DNA of 64,000 nt from contig CAVWXX010000010.1 of the NCBI GenBank assembly GCA_963759155.1, positions 51,547 through 115,546 on the forward strand, read 5' to 3'. Under the pieces are notes generated by a model. The model did not search any database, was not told where the DNA came from, and saw nothing but the letters and a program-made list of their open reading frames with translations. This DNA is from SZUA-36 sp963759155 (GTDB lineage: Bacteria > Pseudomonadota > Gammaproteobacteria > Xanthomonadales > SZUA-36). A program made the position numbers and the translations under genes. This document shows positions 1-9,333 of the stretch, one piece after another (positions within the stretch are counted from its first letter, which is position 1; every line of letters begins with the position of its first letter).

Positions 1-2436
1 CTCAAAGCTCCACTCAGCTTCAAAACTCACTTCATAATAGTCGGTGTATGAACGCTCGAGCTGCGCGATGACAAAGGATGATCCGCCGATTTCAGCGCGG
101 TAATCGTTCAGGTCGGGTATGTAGGGTTCCTCGGGAGCCCAACCTGCCGGCATACAACCAAAACGATCTGGCTCATTGGTGCAGGAGTAAGCCTCGTTGG
201 CCCAGTTGTAAACATCTTCCCAGAAATTCCGTGCTTTACGATAACGGAAGTGAGCCCGTGTAACGAGGTTTTCACTGGCTTCCCAGTTCACACCGATAAG
301 GAATTCGTCAATATGACGTGGGTCAATACCTTCCTGGAACAGTTTACCGGAAGACGATTCATCCTCTCCCAGTGCAATCATATTGCCGTCGATATCGAAA
401 AATGCCTCGATCTCGGTATGCAGGTTACGATCCCAGGAAGCGGCGCGCATCAACGAAGTGGCCGAAGGATAATAACGTGCGTAATTGACAAACAATGAAG
501 CATTGTCGTGCAAAATCCCATGTCACACCAAGGCGTGGCTGGACCATGTCGCCAAAGCCGATCTTCTTCATCAGATACTTGTTACCGGGAGCGTTCTCAA
601 AACCGCTGAGATTGCTGCTGTTCTTTTTCAGACCCTGGCCATAGAGTTTATCTTCGGAGAACAATACGCCGATGTTAAACGTGAAATCTCTCCAGCCAAT
701 GGAATCATTAATCTCGATATTACGTGATTTGCCTTCCGAGTTGATCGGGGGAATACCGTATGCACCCAGGCTGGTTTGGAAAAATGTGGCCTGGTAATAA
801 ATCGGCAAATCACTAACAGGAAGTGTTTCTTCACCACCGATTGATTCGATGTAGCCCCAACCATTGGATGACCTTACAAGGTACTCTTTGATTTTTTCCT
901 GGTGATAACCAAAATGAAGGTCATGTGTTGTGGAACCCCATTCCAGGTTCAGATCGTAACCGATTTCGAAAGACTCACGGCTAAAGTTCTGTACATTTAT
1001 CTGTTGTGCCGCACCGACAAGACCGCCACCCTGGGGGGCGCCGTTAGCATCAGGATAGCCATACTGATTGATCAGCGGCTGAGCCCAGGCATTCCATGCG
1101 TCATCACCTACGCGTGTATTCGGCACATCGAAGTGCCCCATTCTGTCGAGATTATTCAGGTCAAGCGAACCGCCCACTGATGGCTGAACATCGAGCAACA
1201 GGTCAGGTAAACCGGATGTATCATTCTGGAAATCGGTGTACTTGAAATAGGCGTTGCTATTGTCATTGATGACCCAAGATCCTTCAACGATCGTGATCTT
1301 AGTGTCGCTTCGGAACCCGATGAACCATCGGCGCTTTCGTACTGGCCAACGCCCTCACCTTTTCCTTCACTTTTCGAGTGACGGTAACTGGCGTCAAACA
1401 ACAGGTTGTCGGTTGGTGCCCAGGTGAACTTTCCGAAATATTCATCACGGTCCAACTTGTAGTCGGGTACTTCACCGTAAGCATTAGCGCGGTTTTTACG
1501 CTTGGTGGTCGGATTGTAGTAAGAAGCGTAAAAATAGAGTTTTTCCTTGAGAATGGGTCCACTGACACTGGCAACTGTCCAGTCTTTGTCCTGGTCATAT
1601 TCGAGAAGTACCCTTGCGTTCTGCTGACCAGTCCGAATCCTCGCGTCTGATAGCTGACCTGGCCATGGAATTCGTCCGTACCACGCTTGGAGGTGGTGTT
1701 GACCTTGAAACCACCAGAGCGGTTGAAACCGACCGCGGTAGCACCACCACGAACAATGGAAACCTGGTCGATATCATGTGTTGAAGGCTCTGCAGAGAGC
1801 GTACCAAACAACGGCAATGAAACATCCACACCATCGAACTGATAGGTATTGTCCTGACCATTACCACCGGCACTTGGGCCACGGATAGCATCCTGGGTGT
1901 ACTGTACGCCCGGGATTAACTTGATCAGGTCACGATATTCCTGACCAACCGGTACAGCGCTGAACACTTCACTGCTCACCGCGTCAGCTGATCGAGGAAC
2001 CGCTTGATTCAAAGATGGGGGCTGCGCCGGTGACGAGAACCTCTTCCAGCACGGCTCCTTCTGCTGTCAGGTCAACTGCCAGGTTAGCAATGACCCTCTG
2101 TTGCAGGAGAACCTCGGTCGCAATAGCGCGGGTTGTGCCGTCCTCCAGGGTAAAGGTAAGCGTATAGTTACCAGGTGGTAATGCCACCATTCTGTAGCTA
2201 CCATCAGCACCCGTGGTGGAGTTACGTGCACCAGGCAAAATATTACTGGTGGCCCTGACTTGCACATTGGGGAGTGCGGAGCCATCAGCGACATTGGTGA
2301 CCTTACCTGCAAGTTCACCTGTTTGTTGCGCCAGCAATGGCGTACTGATCATGGCGGCTAAAACCATGAGTATGAGTATCCAGCTTACTTTCCAAGCTGA
2401 TGATACTGGCCTTCTCAACACTTTTTGTTTCATCAT
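1..2436 (-). pseudogene. TonB-dependent receptor, Oar-like, frameshifted and cut by the window edge
   Basis: An outer-membrane active transporter fed by TonB. The N-terminus has a signal peptide ending near STPLLA, a carboxypeptidase-regulatory-like beta domain (GSALPNVQVRA, then GNYTLTF), a TonB-box-like stretch (LEEVLVTG) and a plug domain (QFDGVDVSLPLFG, VRGGATAVGFNRSGGF). Beta-barrel sequence follows and runs off the left edge. The reading frame changes near 1990, 1605, 1310 and 515. When the frames are joined the protein is continuous without internal stops and keeps alternating aromatic barrel strands. That fits either very recent decay or indel errors in the sequence. The substrate cannot be told from the sequence. 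The Oar-type regulatory domain is common in receptors for large polymers or peptides, and a murein-peptide gene cluster lies next door, but a link is inference only. Confidence 0.85.
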
Positions 2437-2630
2437 TTTTGTAATCCCCGGTCGGATGATTAAAGTTAAGAAATTGTTATTATTCGGGTTAAAGTATCAC
2501 TACCGACGAGAAAGTAAAGAATTATTTATTCCTTTGTGCTATTTTTTTCCCGCCAGCAACGATTTGAGTCATCCGAAGACGTACTGATCTCGTCGCTAAA
2601 CATTCATTTCCCGCCAATTAGTGAAGCATC

Positions 2631-3623
2631 ATGACCAAAAATGACAGGCACTTAATCAACCCGGATCTTACCCGGCGAATGTCGCAAAAGCGTCTTACGG
2701 CAACAGCCGCGCTGTTACTCGCATTGTTACTGTCCACAACCGGCTGTGTGACGCAGAGCGGCGGCAAGGTTAAATCCGGCGTAGCTGACTCGGTCATGGT
2801 TGAATCTGAAAACCAGGATACACGTGTCAGAATAATCGTCATCCATCATACGACTGGGGACTTTCACGATTCTTTTCATGTACTGACAAAGAAAACTGAT
2901 CGCCCCGTCAGCTCACATTACCTGATACCCGAGCCCGGAGATGCGAGTTACCCCGAAACAGACTTAAAGCTATATACGCTGGTATCTGAAGAGAAACGTG
3001 CATGGCACGCAGGCTCCAGCTACTGGGCAGGAAAAACCTCACTCAATGACATGTCGGTAGGAATCGAACTGGTCAACCAGACCTATTGCCGAAATTCGGA
3101 ACAGGCAATCCCCAATGACCAGGAAGACCAGGAAGACCAGGAAGACCAGGATCCGGCAAGAATCTGCTTTTACCCCGACTTTGACGATACACAGCTAGCC
3201 ATTCTGACCGACCTGCTGAAAGGTATCCTTGAACGGCATCCGGACGTAAAGCCGACCGATATTGTTGGACATGCGGACATCACGCCACAAAGAAAAATTG
3301 ATCCGGGCCCGCGCTTCCCATGGCAACGACTTTATCGCCTGGGTTTTGGCGCCTGGTATGACGACGACACGGTTTTCAAATACTGGGAACAGTTCAGGCT
3401 CGAGATGCCTCCGGTGCTGACACTGCAAACCGCCCTGAACGCCTACGGTTATGACATAGAACTGAGTGGTGAAAATGACAGGCAATCCCGTAATGTTGTG
3501 CGGGCGTTTCAAATGCACTTTCTGCCGTGGCAGGTGAGCGGTGAATTTAACGACCAGACCGTCGCCGTGCTTTACGCGCTACTGGAAAAATACCGTCCTG
3601 AGCAACTCGAGCTTTTGCCATAG
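2631..3623 (+). CDS. amiD: N-acetylmuramoyl-L-alanine amidase, AmiD-like lipoprotein
   Basis: Cuts the bond between N-acetylmuramic acid and the stem peptide, probably on turnover products at the outer membrane. A lipobox (LSTTGC) near residue 38 predicts a lipoprotein. The amidase_2 domain has the zinc ligands: His in VIHHTT (about 71-72), His in the WHAG motif (about 126), and His/Asp in GHADITPQ...DPGPRFPW (about 214-226). A C-terminal peptidoglycan-binding helix bundle follows (ALNAYGYDIEL, VVRAFQMHF). An in-frame ATG at 2679 would give a more usual signal peptide and may be the true start; neither start has a strong ribosome site. A low-complexity DQE insert sits at about residues 163-174. 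The gene opens a cluster of murein-peptide genes, which supports a recycling or scavenging role. The gene symbol is by analogy. Confidence 0.88.
   Translation: MTKNDRHLINPDLTRRMSQKRLTATAALLLALLLSTTGCVTQSGGKVKSGVADSVMVESENQDTRVRIIVIHHTTGDFHDSFHVLTKKTDRPVSSHYLIPEPGDASYPETDLKLYTLVSEEKRAWHAGSSYWAGKTSLNDMSVGIELVNQTYCRNSEQAIPNDQEDQEDQEDQDPARICFYPDFDDTQLAILTDLLKGILERHPDVKPTDIVGHADITPQRKIDPGPRFPWQRLYRLGFGAWYDDDTVFKYWEQFRLEMPPVLTLQTALNAYGYDIELSGENDRQSRNVVRAFQMHFLPWQVSGEFNDQTVAVLYALLEKYRPEQLELLP
3117..3152 (+). repeat. In-frame 9-bp tandem repeat inside the amidase gene
   Basis: Four copies of gaccaggaa (the last one ends in t) encode the acidic run DQE-DQE-DQE-DQD. It lies between the catalytic Glu strand and the second half of the amidase domain, where family members have a short loop. 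Such a repeat is prone to slippage and could vary in length between strains without breaking the frame. Confidence 0.9.
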
Positions 3624-3865
3624 ACGGACTACGAGGTGGCTAAAACAGATGGCCAGACATTGATGCATCGCGAATTTAATATTCAACACCAAGCCAGTCC
3701 TTTGGGGTCAAAATAGCTATATTGTGATAATGTATGCAGATCTTTCGAATAATTTATTCTTAACAGGTAAAAGACACCACGCTCTCAGCCGCGTTAAATA
3801 AACCTTAACCGGAAAACAGGGCACCTGTGACGGGGTTTACGGTACAAAAAAATGGTAGGCAAGAT

Positions 3866-4963
3866 ATGAAAATTAAAAACATTCGCCTGGGCATGCTCAA
3901 TGTACCGTTGAAAACACCCTTCAAAACTGCGATGAGAACGGTCAATGAGATCGAAGATGTCGTGGTCATGGTTGAAACGGACACCGGCAACACCGGTTAT
4001 GGCAGTGCGCCAGCGACCGCTGTCATTACCGGTGATACCCATGGTTCGATCATTGAAGCCATCAGTAAGGTTATGTCCCCCGCCCTGATCGGACGCAATA
4101 TCAGCGAACTGAACAAGCTGACAAATACCATTCAGAATTCCATCGTCAGAAATTTCAGCGCCAAGGCTGCGATAGAAATGGCGATCTATGACTTGTATGG
4201 CCAGCTTTATGGTGCACCGCTGTATAAGTTACTCGGTGGTGGTGACAACATCATTACAACCGACATTACTATCAGTGTGGACTATATCGACAAGATGGTA
4301 GAAGACACCTTATCCGCGATTGAACTTGGTTTCGAAACATTGAAAATCAAAGTCGGCAAAGACCCTGCCCTGGATATCGAACGTATCAAGGCCATCTATG
4401 CTGCTGTCAACGAACGTGCCCTGATAAGACTGGATGCCAACCAGGGCTGGACACCAAAACAGACCGTCTCTGTTATGCGTGCGCTGGAAAACAGCGGGGT
4501 ACGGCTTGAACTGCTCGAGCAACCGGTGAAAGGTTACGATATCGAGGGCATGAAATATGTCACCGAGCGAATTCACACACCGGTTATGGCAGACGAAAGC
4601 TCGTTCGGGCCCAAGGAAGCCATCGAATTAATTCGCGAACGTGCCGCTGATATCATCAACATCAAACTAATGAAGACCGGTGGCATCTCCAACGCCATCA
4701 AAATCGCCGACATTGCAGGCATGTATGGTGTCAACTGCATGATCGGCTGCATGCTGGAATCCAGCATCGGTGTCGCAGCAGCGGCCCACATCGCCGTCGC
4801 CAAATCCTCGGTCATCACCAAGGTTGATCTCGACACACCCGCGCTGGGTAAATACGACCCGGTGACCAGTGGTGTGATTTTCGATAATTCTGAAATCAGG
4901 ATTACTGACTTGCCTGGGCTTGGAATTAGCAAGATCGATAATTTGACGATGCTTGACCTCTAA
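3866..4963 (+). CDS. ykfB: L-Ala-D/L-Glu (dipeptide) epimerase, enolase superfamily
   Basis: Epimerises D-Glu in L-Ala-D-Glu released from murein so that ordinary peptidases can use it. The open frame reaches back to 3827, but ATG 3866 gives the family N-terminus (MKIKNIRLG). Enolase-superfamily signatures are present: KIKVG with the KxK acid/base lysines (about 159-161), metal ligands in DANQGW (190), EQP (217) and ADES (241), the second catalytic lysine in KLMKTGG (about 268), and CMLESSIG near the end. Length is about 365 residues, normal for the family. The amidase is upstream on the same strand with a 240-base gap. LD-carboxypeptidase and NlpC/P60 genes nearby match the Bacillus ykfABC set, which raises confidence in dipeptide rather than muconate or mandelate specificity. 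Gene symbol by analogy. Confidence 0.88.
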   Translation: MKIKNIRLGMLNVPLKTPFKTAMRTVNEIEDVVVMVETDTGNTGYGSAPATAVITGDTHGSIIEAISKVMSPALIGRNISELNKLTNTIQNSIVRNFSAKAAIEMAIYDLYGQLYGAPLYKLLGGGDNIITTDITISVDYIDKMVEDTLSAIELGFETLKIKVGKDPALDIERIKAIYAAVNERALIRLDANQGWTPKQTVSVMRALENSGVRLELLEQPVKGYDIEGMKYVTERIHTPVMADESSFGPKEAIELIRERAADIINIKLMKTGGISNAIKIADIAGMYGVNCMIGCMLESSIGVAAAAHIAVAKSSVITKVDLDTPALGKYDPVTSGVIFDNSEIRITDLPGLGISKIDNLTMLDL

Positions 4964-5134
4964 GCAAAAGCTAAATTTTCTATTGGGAATAATTGATCAG
5001 TCGGGAAGCTGAGGCTATACGGTGCCTTGCTTCAAGACTTAGCGGGTAAAAAACCATTGATCATTGGGGAAGCCAAGGCTATGCGGTGCTGTGCTTCAAG
5101 ACTATGCGGTGGAAAAAACAATTGATCAGTCGGG

Positions 5135-5253
5135 AAGCCAAGGCCATGCAGTAGCTTATGCCGGGACACGCCACAAGTACGTCCTGTAGGCTCTGTCGCG
5201 ACATCCCTGTCGCTCAAGGTCCCGACATAAGCTACTGCACCCCCTTGGCTTTG
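5135..5253. repeat. Large hairpin A with nested palindromic core
   Basis: Arms 5148-5167 and 5219-5238 pair over 20 bp with one mismatch (gcagtagcttatgccgggac and its complement). Pairing resumes outside through ccaagg/ccttgg. The loop holds a core of about 50 bp with its own small palindrome (gcgacatccctgtcgc). The same core occurs in inverted orientation in hairpin B. Confidence 0.85.
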
Positions 5254-5376
5254 TGCGAATGCGGGGGTCAATGGTTTCTGTTAGATACAGTGGTTTGATT
5301 CTGAACTTGATAAGCTCACGGCTTTTGCGAATGTTTGGGCTAACGACTTCAGAAAGATGCACGTCGTTTGATATTA

Positions 5377-5486
5377 AGCTGGGATGTGTATTAACTTATC
5401 AGGACCGTGAGCGACATGGATGTCGCGCTCGAGCTTACAGGGACGTACTTGCAGCGAGTCCTGGGAAGTTAATACACATCCCAGCT
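5377..5486. repeat. Large hairpin B with nested palindromic core
   Basis: A perfect 21-bp inverted repeat (5377-5397 and 5466-5486; left arm begins agctgggatgtg) encloses a core containing the perfect small palindrome gcgacatggatgtcgc (5411-5426). The core is the reverse complement of that in hairpin A apart from a few bases. Confidence 0.88.
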
Positions 5487-5620
5487 CCCCCAACCGTGCA
5501 GATTATCGGAAGTAAGGCCTCTGAGTTACTCCTCAGGCTGGCTTGGGCACGGCACATGTTCTGATAAGACCATACACATCCCGGCGTCCCCAGTATCAAA
5601 CGCAAGCCCCCTTCCCCCGA

Positions 5621-6169
5621 CTAACCAATCAGCAACCTACAAATATACACAGCACTCAAAGCACCCACAGCATCAGCCGTCAAACCGGCAATCAACGCAT
5701 GACGACTGCGTGTAATTCCCACTGAGCCAAAGTAAACAGCCAGTACATAGAATGTGGTCTCCGACGACCCGAACATGGTCGCGCCGATTTTTGCATAGAG
5801 TGAATCAGGGCCATATTCGTTGACCAGATCGGTTAACAGGCCAAGTGATCCACTGCCTGATAAGGGCCGCATCAATGCAAGGGGTAGATTCTCAGGGGGA
5901 AAGCCAATCAGGTTTAGAACAGGGGCCAGGAGGTTCAGCATCAGGTCCAGCGCCCCCGATGCCCGGAACATTCCAACAGCAACCAGTATGGCGACCAGGT
6001 AAGGGATGATTCGAACCGCGATGGTAAAGCCATCTTTGGCGCCATCGACAAAAACTTCGTAAACCTTGATTTTTTTGACGCTGATAGCGTACATCGGAAT
6101 GCCCACCAGCAATAGTGGGATGATGTATTTGGATCCGGCGTTCAGACTTCCGACAATTGATTCGATCAT
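5621..6169 (-). CDS. SpmB-like (YjiG-type) nucleoside-recognition/Gate-domain membrane protein
   Basis: An integral membrane protein of 182 residues with five or six hydrophobic segments and the Gate-domain pattern (AGSKYIIPLLLVGIPMYA, IPYLVAILVAVGMFRASGA, RPLSGSGSLGLL, MFGSSETTFYVLAVYFGSVG). It overlaps the SpmA-like gene by 4 bp (ATGA, 6166-6169), so the two are translationally coupled and probably work as a pair. The family is named for spore maturation but is widespread in non-sporulating bacteria; in E. coli the YjiG/YjiH pair lies beside an isoaspartyl dipeptidase gene. Here it is in the ldcA operon, inside a murein-peptide cluster that lacks a recognisable peptide importer. A role in moving muropeptides or their products is inference. 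Confidence 0.8.
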   Translation of the reverse strand: MIESIVGSLNAGSKYIIPLLLVGIPMYAISVKKIKVYEVFVDGAKDGFTIAVRIIPYLVAILVAVGMFRASGALDLMLNLLAPVLNLIGFPPENLPLALMRPLSGSGSLGLLTDLVNEYGPDSLYAKIGATMFGSSETTFYVLAVYFGSVGITRSRHALIAGLTADAVGALSAVYICRLLIG

Positions 6170-6756
6170 GATGCGTTCTCAACTGAAAATCGCTTCATTT
6201 TTTCCAGCAGCTTGACCATCACAATGGCGGTAATCGTGGAGGCAAGCGTCGCCAGTATCGTGGTGATAAAGATCTGGCTGGCGGCTGCACCCATCAAGGC
6301 AACAACGGTCGCCGGCACAATGATCTGGACACTGGAGGTGTTAATTGCCAGGAACATCACCATGGAATTGGTTGCCGTATCCTTTTTTGGGTTTAATTCC
6401 TGCAGTTCCTCCATGGCCTTTAAGCCCAGCGGGGTCGCAGCGTTGCCCAGACCCAGCATATTGGCCGACATATTCAGCACGATCGAGCCGATCGCTGGAT
6501 GATCGACAGGAACATCGGGAAACAAGCGGACGGTGATGGGCCGCAGGCCCCTGGCGATGATTCTTATCAACCCCGATGCCTCGGCAATTTTCATGATGCC
6601 CAACCACAGGGCCATGATGCCGATCAGTCCGATGGAGATTTCAACCGCCACCTTGGACATGTTGATGGCAGCGTCTGTTACTGCGTCAATCCTGCCGGTA
6701 ATGATACCGGCGACGACACTGATGGCCATCATTCCAAACCAGATATAGTTAAGCAT
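6166..6756 (-). CDS. SpmA-like (YjiH-type) nucleoside-recognition/Gate-domain membrane protein
   Basis: Partner of the SpmB-like protein. The 196 residues contain an N-terminal membrane helix (MLNYIWFGMMAISVVAGI), a second hydrophobic segment with LIGIMALWLGIMKIAEASGL, and the characteristic NMSANMLGLGNAATPLG and ATNSMVMFLAINTSSVQ motifs of the SpmA family. Asn, Thr and Ser residues within hydrophobic segments suggest a polar substrate path. It lies 49 bases after ldcA on the same strand. Function is unproven in any bacterium to my knowledge; the genomic link to LD-carboxypeptidase is the best local clue. Confidence 0.82.
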   Translation of the reverse strand: MLNYIWFGMMAISVVAGIITGRIDAVTDAAINMSKVAVEISIGLIGIMALWLGIMKIAEASGLIRIIARGLRPITVRLFPDVPVDHPAIGSIVLNMSANMLGLGNAATPLGLKAMEELQELNPKKDTATNSMVMFLAINTSSVQIIVPATVVALMGAAASQIFITTILATLASTITAIVMVKLLEKMKRFSVENAS

Positions 6757-6805
6757 TTGTGTACCTCTTAAATATCAGGGAATCCCGCTATCTCATGAAC
6801 CGGGC

Positions 6806-7744
6806 TCAGCAAACCGGTGACCCGGGGATCAGAATATGGGGATTGGTTTCACCCGCGTGAATTTCTACATCATGGGAAATTGGCAGTGTTGCCTGGTAAT
6901 CCCCATGCCCACATGGAAAGTTACTGATAATCGGAATATCCAGATCACCACAAACATCCATAATGATTTCGTCAGTGGTTTTGCCAAACGGGGTTTTGCT
7001 GTCACCCATTTCCAACATCTCACCAACGAGCAAGCCCTTGATATGGGCGAGGCTGCCACTGCTTCTCAAATGCAACATCATGCGCTCAAAGGCATAAAGT
7101 TTTTCGTCGATATCTTCTAAAAGCAGGATTGATCCGCTGGTGTCTAGTTGTTTATCAGTGCCCAACCTTTCAATCAGCAATGTCAGGTTACCGCCCCACA
7201 ATGGACCACTGGCAACGCCGGGATTCAAACAACGCGCCTGGCATGCCGGCGGGGACAGGATCTTTATATTGTCCTCACCGCCAAGAACCTGGTGGAAAAC
7301 ATCAAGGTTGTACTGGACCGTCTGCTTTCCATAGGTAGATAACATCGGGCCATGAAAGGTAATCAGGCCGGTGTTTTGGGTAATAGACGTCAATAGGCCG
7401 GTAATATCACTGTAGCCTACAAAAATTTTGGGGTTGGCACGGATAACTTCATAGTCCAATAAAGGTAAGACCCGGTTACCACCGTAGCCTCCGCGTGCGC
7501 AAATGATGGCGTCGATCGCAGGGTCTGCGAACATGCTCATGATATCTTCAGCCCTTTCGGCCGGTGAGCCTGCACACTGGTTTTCCTGCAGAGCAGTCGT
7601 TCTGCCCAGGGAGATTTCATACCCCAGTTCTTCGAATACGCCAACAGCACGTTGCAGTCGTTCCTCTTCCATCCAATAGGCCGGATTGACAATGCCGATC
7701 CTGGCACCTGCTTGCAATTTTTGGGGCTTAATCTGTTCTGTCAT
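6806..7744 (-). CDS. ldcA: Muramoyltetrapeptide (LD-)carboxypeptidase, LdcA family
   Basis: Removes the terminal D-Ala from murein tetrapeptides in the cytoplasm, giving tripeptides. The S66 peptidase triad is visible: Ser in GYSDITGL (about residue 111), Glu in LLLEDIDEKLYAFER (about 209) and His in CGHGDYQATLP (about 280). The N-terminal Rossmann-like strand (GARIGIVNPA) and the ICARGGYGG loop are typical. The open frame can be read from GTG 7777, but ATG 7744 gives the usual N-terminus. Length is about 312 residues, as expected. It heads an operon with the SpmA-like and SpmB-like genes and is divergent from the NlpC/P60 gene, with about 130 bases between their starts that must hold both promoters. 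Confidence 0.92.
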   Translation of the reverse strand: MTEQIKPQKLQAGARIGIVNPAYWMEEERLQRAVGVFEELGYEISLGRTTALQENQCAGSPAERAEDIMSMFADPAIDAIICARGGYGGNRVLPLLDYEVIRANPKIFVGYSDITGLLTSITQNTGLITFHGPMLSTYGKQTVQYNLDVFHQVLGGEDNIKILSPPACQARCLNPGVASGPLWGGNLTLLIERLGTDKQLDTSGSILLLEDIDEKLYAFERMMLHLRSSGSLAHIKGLLVGEMLEMGDSKTPFGKTTDEIIMDVCGDLDIPIISNFPCGHGDYQATLPISHDVEIHAGETNPHILIPGSPVC

Positions 7745-7876
7745 CTGGGTGATTTCTCTTATTGGCTCAGTCCACACTTAAAGCCGAAGTATAAGTTTGC
7801 AGTGCTTATTGCGCACCTTTAGAATGATTTACTCCACTCAACGGCCAACAGTATCTCACACTGTAATTTACTATCG

Positions 7877-9271
7877 ATGCGAAAAATCAAACTAATTTTC
7901 TGTGCCCTGTTATTTGGTCTCTGCTGCCAGCCATTACTGGCTGATGATACGCACGCAGGCGTCTGGTCGACTGATGTTATCGGCATCAATGATACTCACT
8001 TATCAGACGAATACTGGATCAGTAAAACAGGGAACGCCGGTGAATTGCTGAAAAGTCAGGCGGAGATTTCTGACTTCAACCGGGCTGTTTTTAGCAGCAA
8101 TGAGCACATGGTGGACCTGGCCCAACTACCTTCGCAGCTGGCGGGTGTGGAAGTAAAGAAGCGCATACAGGCGATCAGCAAACCCAATAAATCCACCTTG
8201 TATAAGTCCACCGGTGAAGTCCTGGCACCTGAGGGGTATCGACACTACACGGACAAGCTTGCCCTGGGCCTGATTCCCGAAACCGTCACGCTGAAGTTTG
8301 CACTGGTCGTCAGACGCACCGACATGCGTGCCTACCCGACCGATGACCGCTACTACAAGTCAGCCGATGACCAAAACCTGGATCGTTTTCAGGAAAACGG
8401 CCTGTTTCCGGGTGATGCGCTGGCCGTTTTGCATACCAGTGCCAACAAAGAATGGTCTTTTGTCCAGTCATACAACTATGCGGCCTGGGTAAAAAGCCGG
8501 GATATCGCCATCGGCGAACGGCAACGAATCCACGAATACCAGCATGCGAAACCTTTCCTCATCATAAGCGGTGACAAGGTCCAAACCAATTTCAATCCGG
8601 AGATTCCTGCCCTCTCAGAACTACAGCTTGATATGGGCATACGCCTTCCCCTGGCGAGTCGCGCAACCTATAGCAACAGTTTATATGGCCAAAACCCCTA
8701 CGCGAGCCATACCGTATTGCTACCCATACGTAACGCGGACGGCTATCTGGAAATCAAACCGGCCCTGATTGCCCGCAACCAGGATGTACACCGGGGTTAT
8801 TTGCCGTTTACCCGTGAGCACATTATCCGCCAGGCATTCAAGTTCCTGGGTGAACGCTATGGCTGGGGTCACTCCTACAATGCCCGGGACTGCACCGGAT
8901 TCATCATGGAGGTCTACAAGACCTTTGGTTTCCTGATGCCCCGCAATACCGGGCAGCAAGGCACTGGCGAGTTCGGTGAGAACACGCGATTTACCGATCA
9001 AAGCAACAGGGAAGAGAAGCTTGAGGCTCTGGCCGAGATGGATATCGGCGACCTGATTTATGTTCCGGGCCATGTATTGATGTATATCGGGGATGTCAAC
9101 GGTGAACCCTACGTGATTCACGATGTTTCAATATTTCGATACATCGACGAAAACGGCAACTACTACGAAGGCATACTGAATGGTGTTTCGGTAACCCCGT
9201 TCATCCCGTTATATGGCTCAAAAGAGTCGCCTTATATTGACCTGATGTACAACATCAAACGAATCAGGTAA
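7877..9271 (+). CDS. Secreted NlpC/P60 endopeptidase with SH3 domains, YkfC-like
   Basis: Predicted gamma-D-glutamyl-L-diamino acid endopeptidase acting on stem peptides. A signal peptide (MRKIKLIFCALLFG...LLA) of about 22 residues precedes an N-terminal NlpC_P60-associated region, one or two SH3-like domains (about 130-270, VVRRTDMRAYP, WSFVQSYNYAAWV) and the catalytic domain (about 305-460). The nucleophile is the Cys in ARDCTGF (about 339), with the upstream Tyr/Trp pattern GERYGWG and the His in PGHVLMYIG (about 398). Length of 464 fits the multidomain bacterial class. Epimerase, LD-carboxypeptidase and racemase genes surround it. The product would be L-Ala-D-Glu, the epimerase substrate. 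The signal peptide places this step outside the cytoplasm, unlike cytoplasmic recycling. Confidence 0.88.
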   Translation: MRKIKLIFCALLFGLCCQPLLADDTHAGVWSTDVIGINDTHLSDEYWISKTGNAGELLKSQAEISDFNRAVFSSNEHMVDLAQLPSQLAGVEVKKRIQAISKPNKSTLYKSTGEVLAPEGYRHYTDKLALGLIPETVTLKFALVVRRTDMRAYPTDDRYYKSADDQNLDRFQENGLFPGDALAVLHTSANKEWSFVQSYNYAAWVKSRDIAIGERQRIHEYQHAKPFLIISGDKVQTNFNPEIPALSELQLDMGIRLPLASRATYSNSLYGQNPYASHTVLLPIRNADGYLEIKPALIARNQDVHRGYLPFTREHIIRQAFKFLGERYGWGHSYNARDCTGFIMEVYKTFGFLMPRNTGQQGTGEFGENTRFTDQSNREEKLEALAEMDIGDLIYVPGHVLMYIGDVNGEPYVIHDVSIFRYIDENGNYYEGILNGVSVTPFIPLYGSKESPYIDLMYNIKRIR

Positions 9272-9333
9272 CGGCTTGAGGTGTCCCGTCCTGCATGGTT
9301 GCGAACATGACTGAAGATGGTTCAGGAAAGGCT

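Larger units (their letters stand above)
4991..5520. repeat. Non-coding composite repeat, copy 1 (direct repeat of 55692-56293)
   Basis: Starts with two to three tandem units of about 65 bp, each opening with attgatca followed by gggaagc (at 4991, 5056 and 5120). Two large hairpins follow (5135-5253 and 5377-5486). The whole block is closely matched at 55692-56293 in the same orientation, with scattered substitutions and small indels. It fills most of the 660-base space between the epimerase and the SpmB-like gene. Peptides can be read through it but they lie across palindromes and are rejected as genes. Confidence 0.92.

Noticed and set aside
4991..5135. Tandem 65-bp units as a possible CRISPR array
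   Set aside because: Only three or four degenerate units, no constant repeat separated by unique spacers, and no cas genes.
5253..5564. Open frames of about 70-100 codons inside both composite repeats (also 56069-56323) giving similar peptides
   Set aside because: They run through the large palindromes, and the similarity only reflects DNA repeat identity; no ribosome site or family pattern.
5543..5725. 60-codon plus-strand frame downstream of repeat copy 1
   Set aside because: Low-complexity sequence that overlaps the SpmB-like gene end on the other strand; no support.
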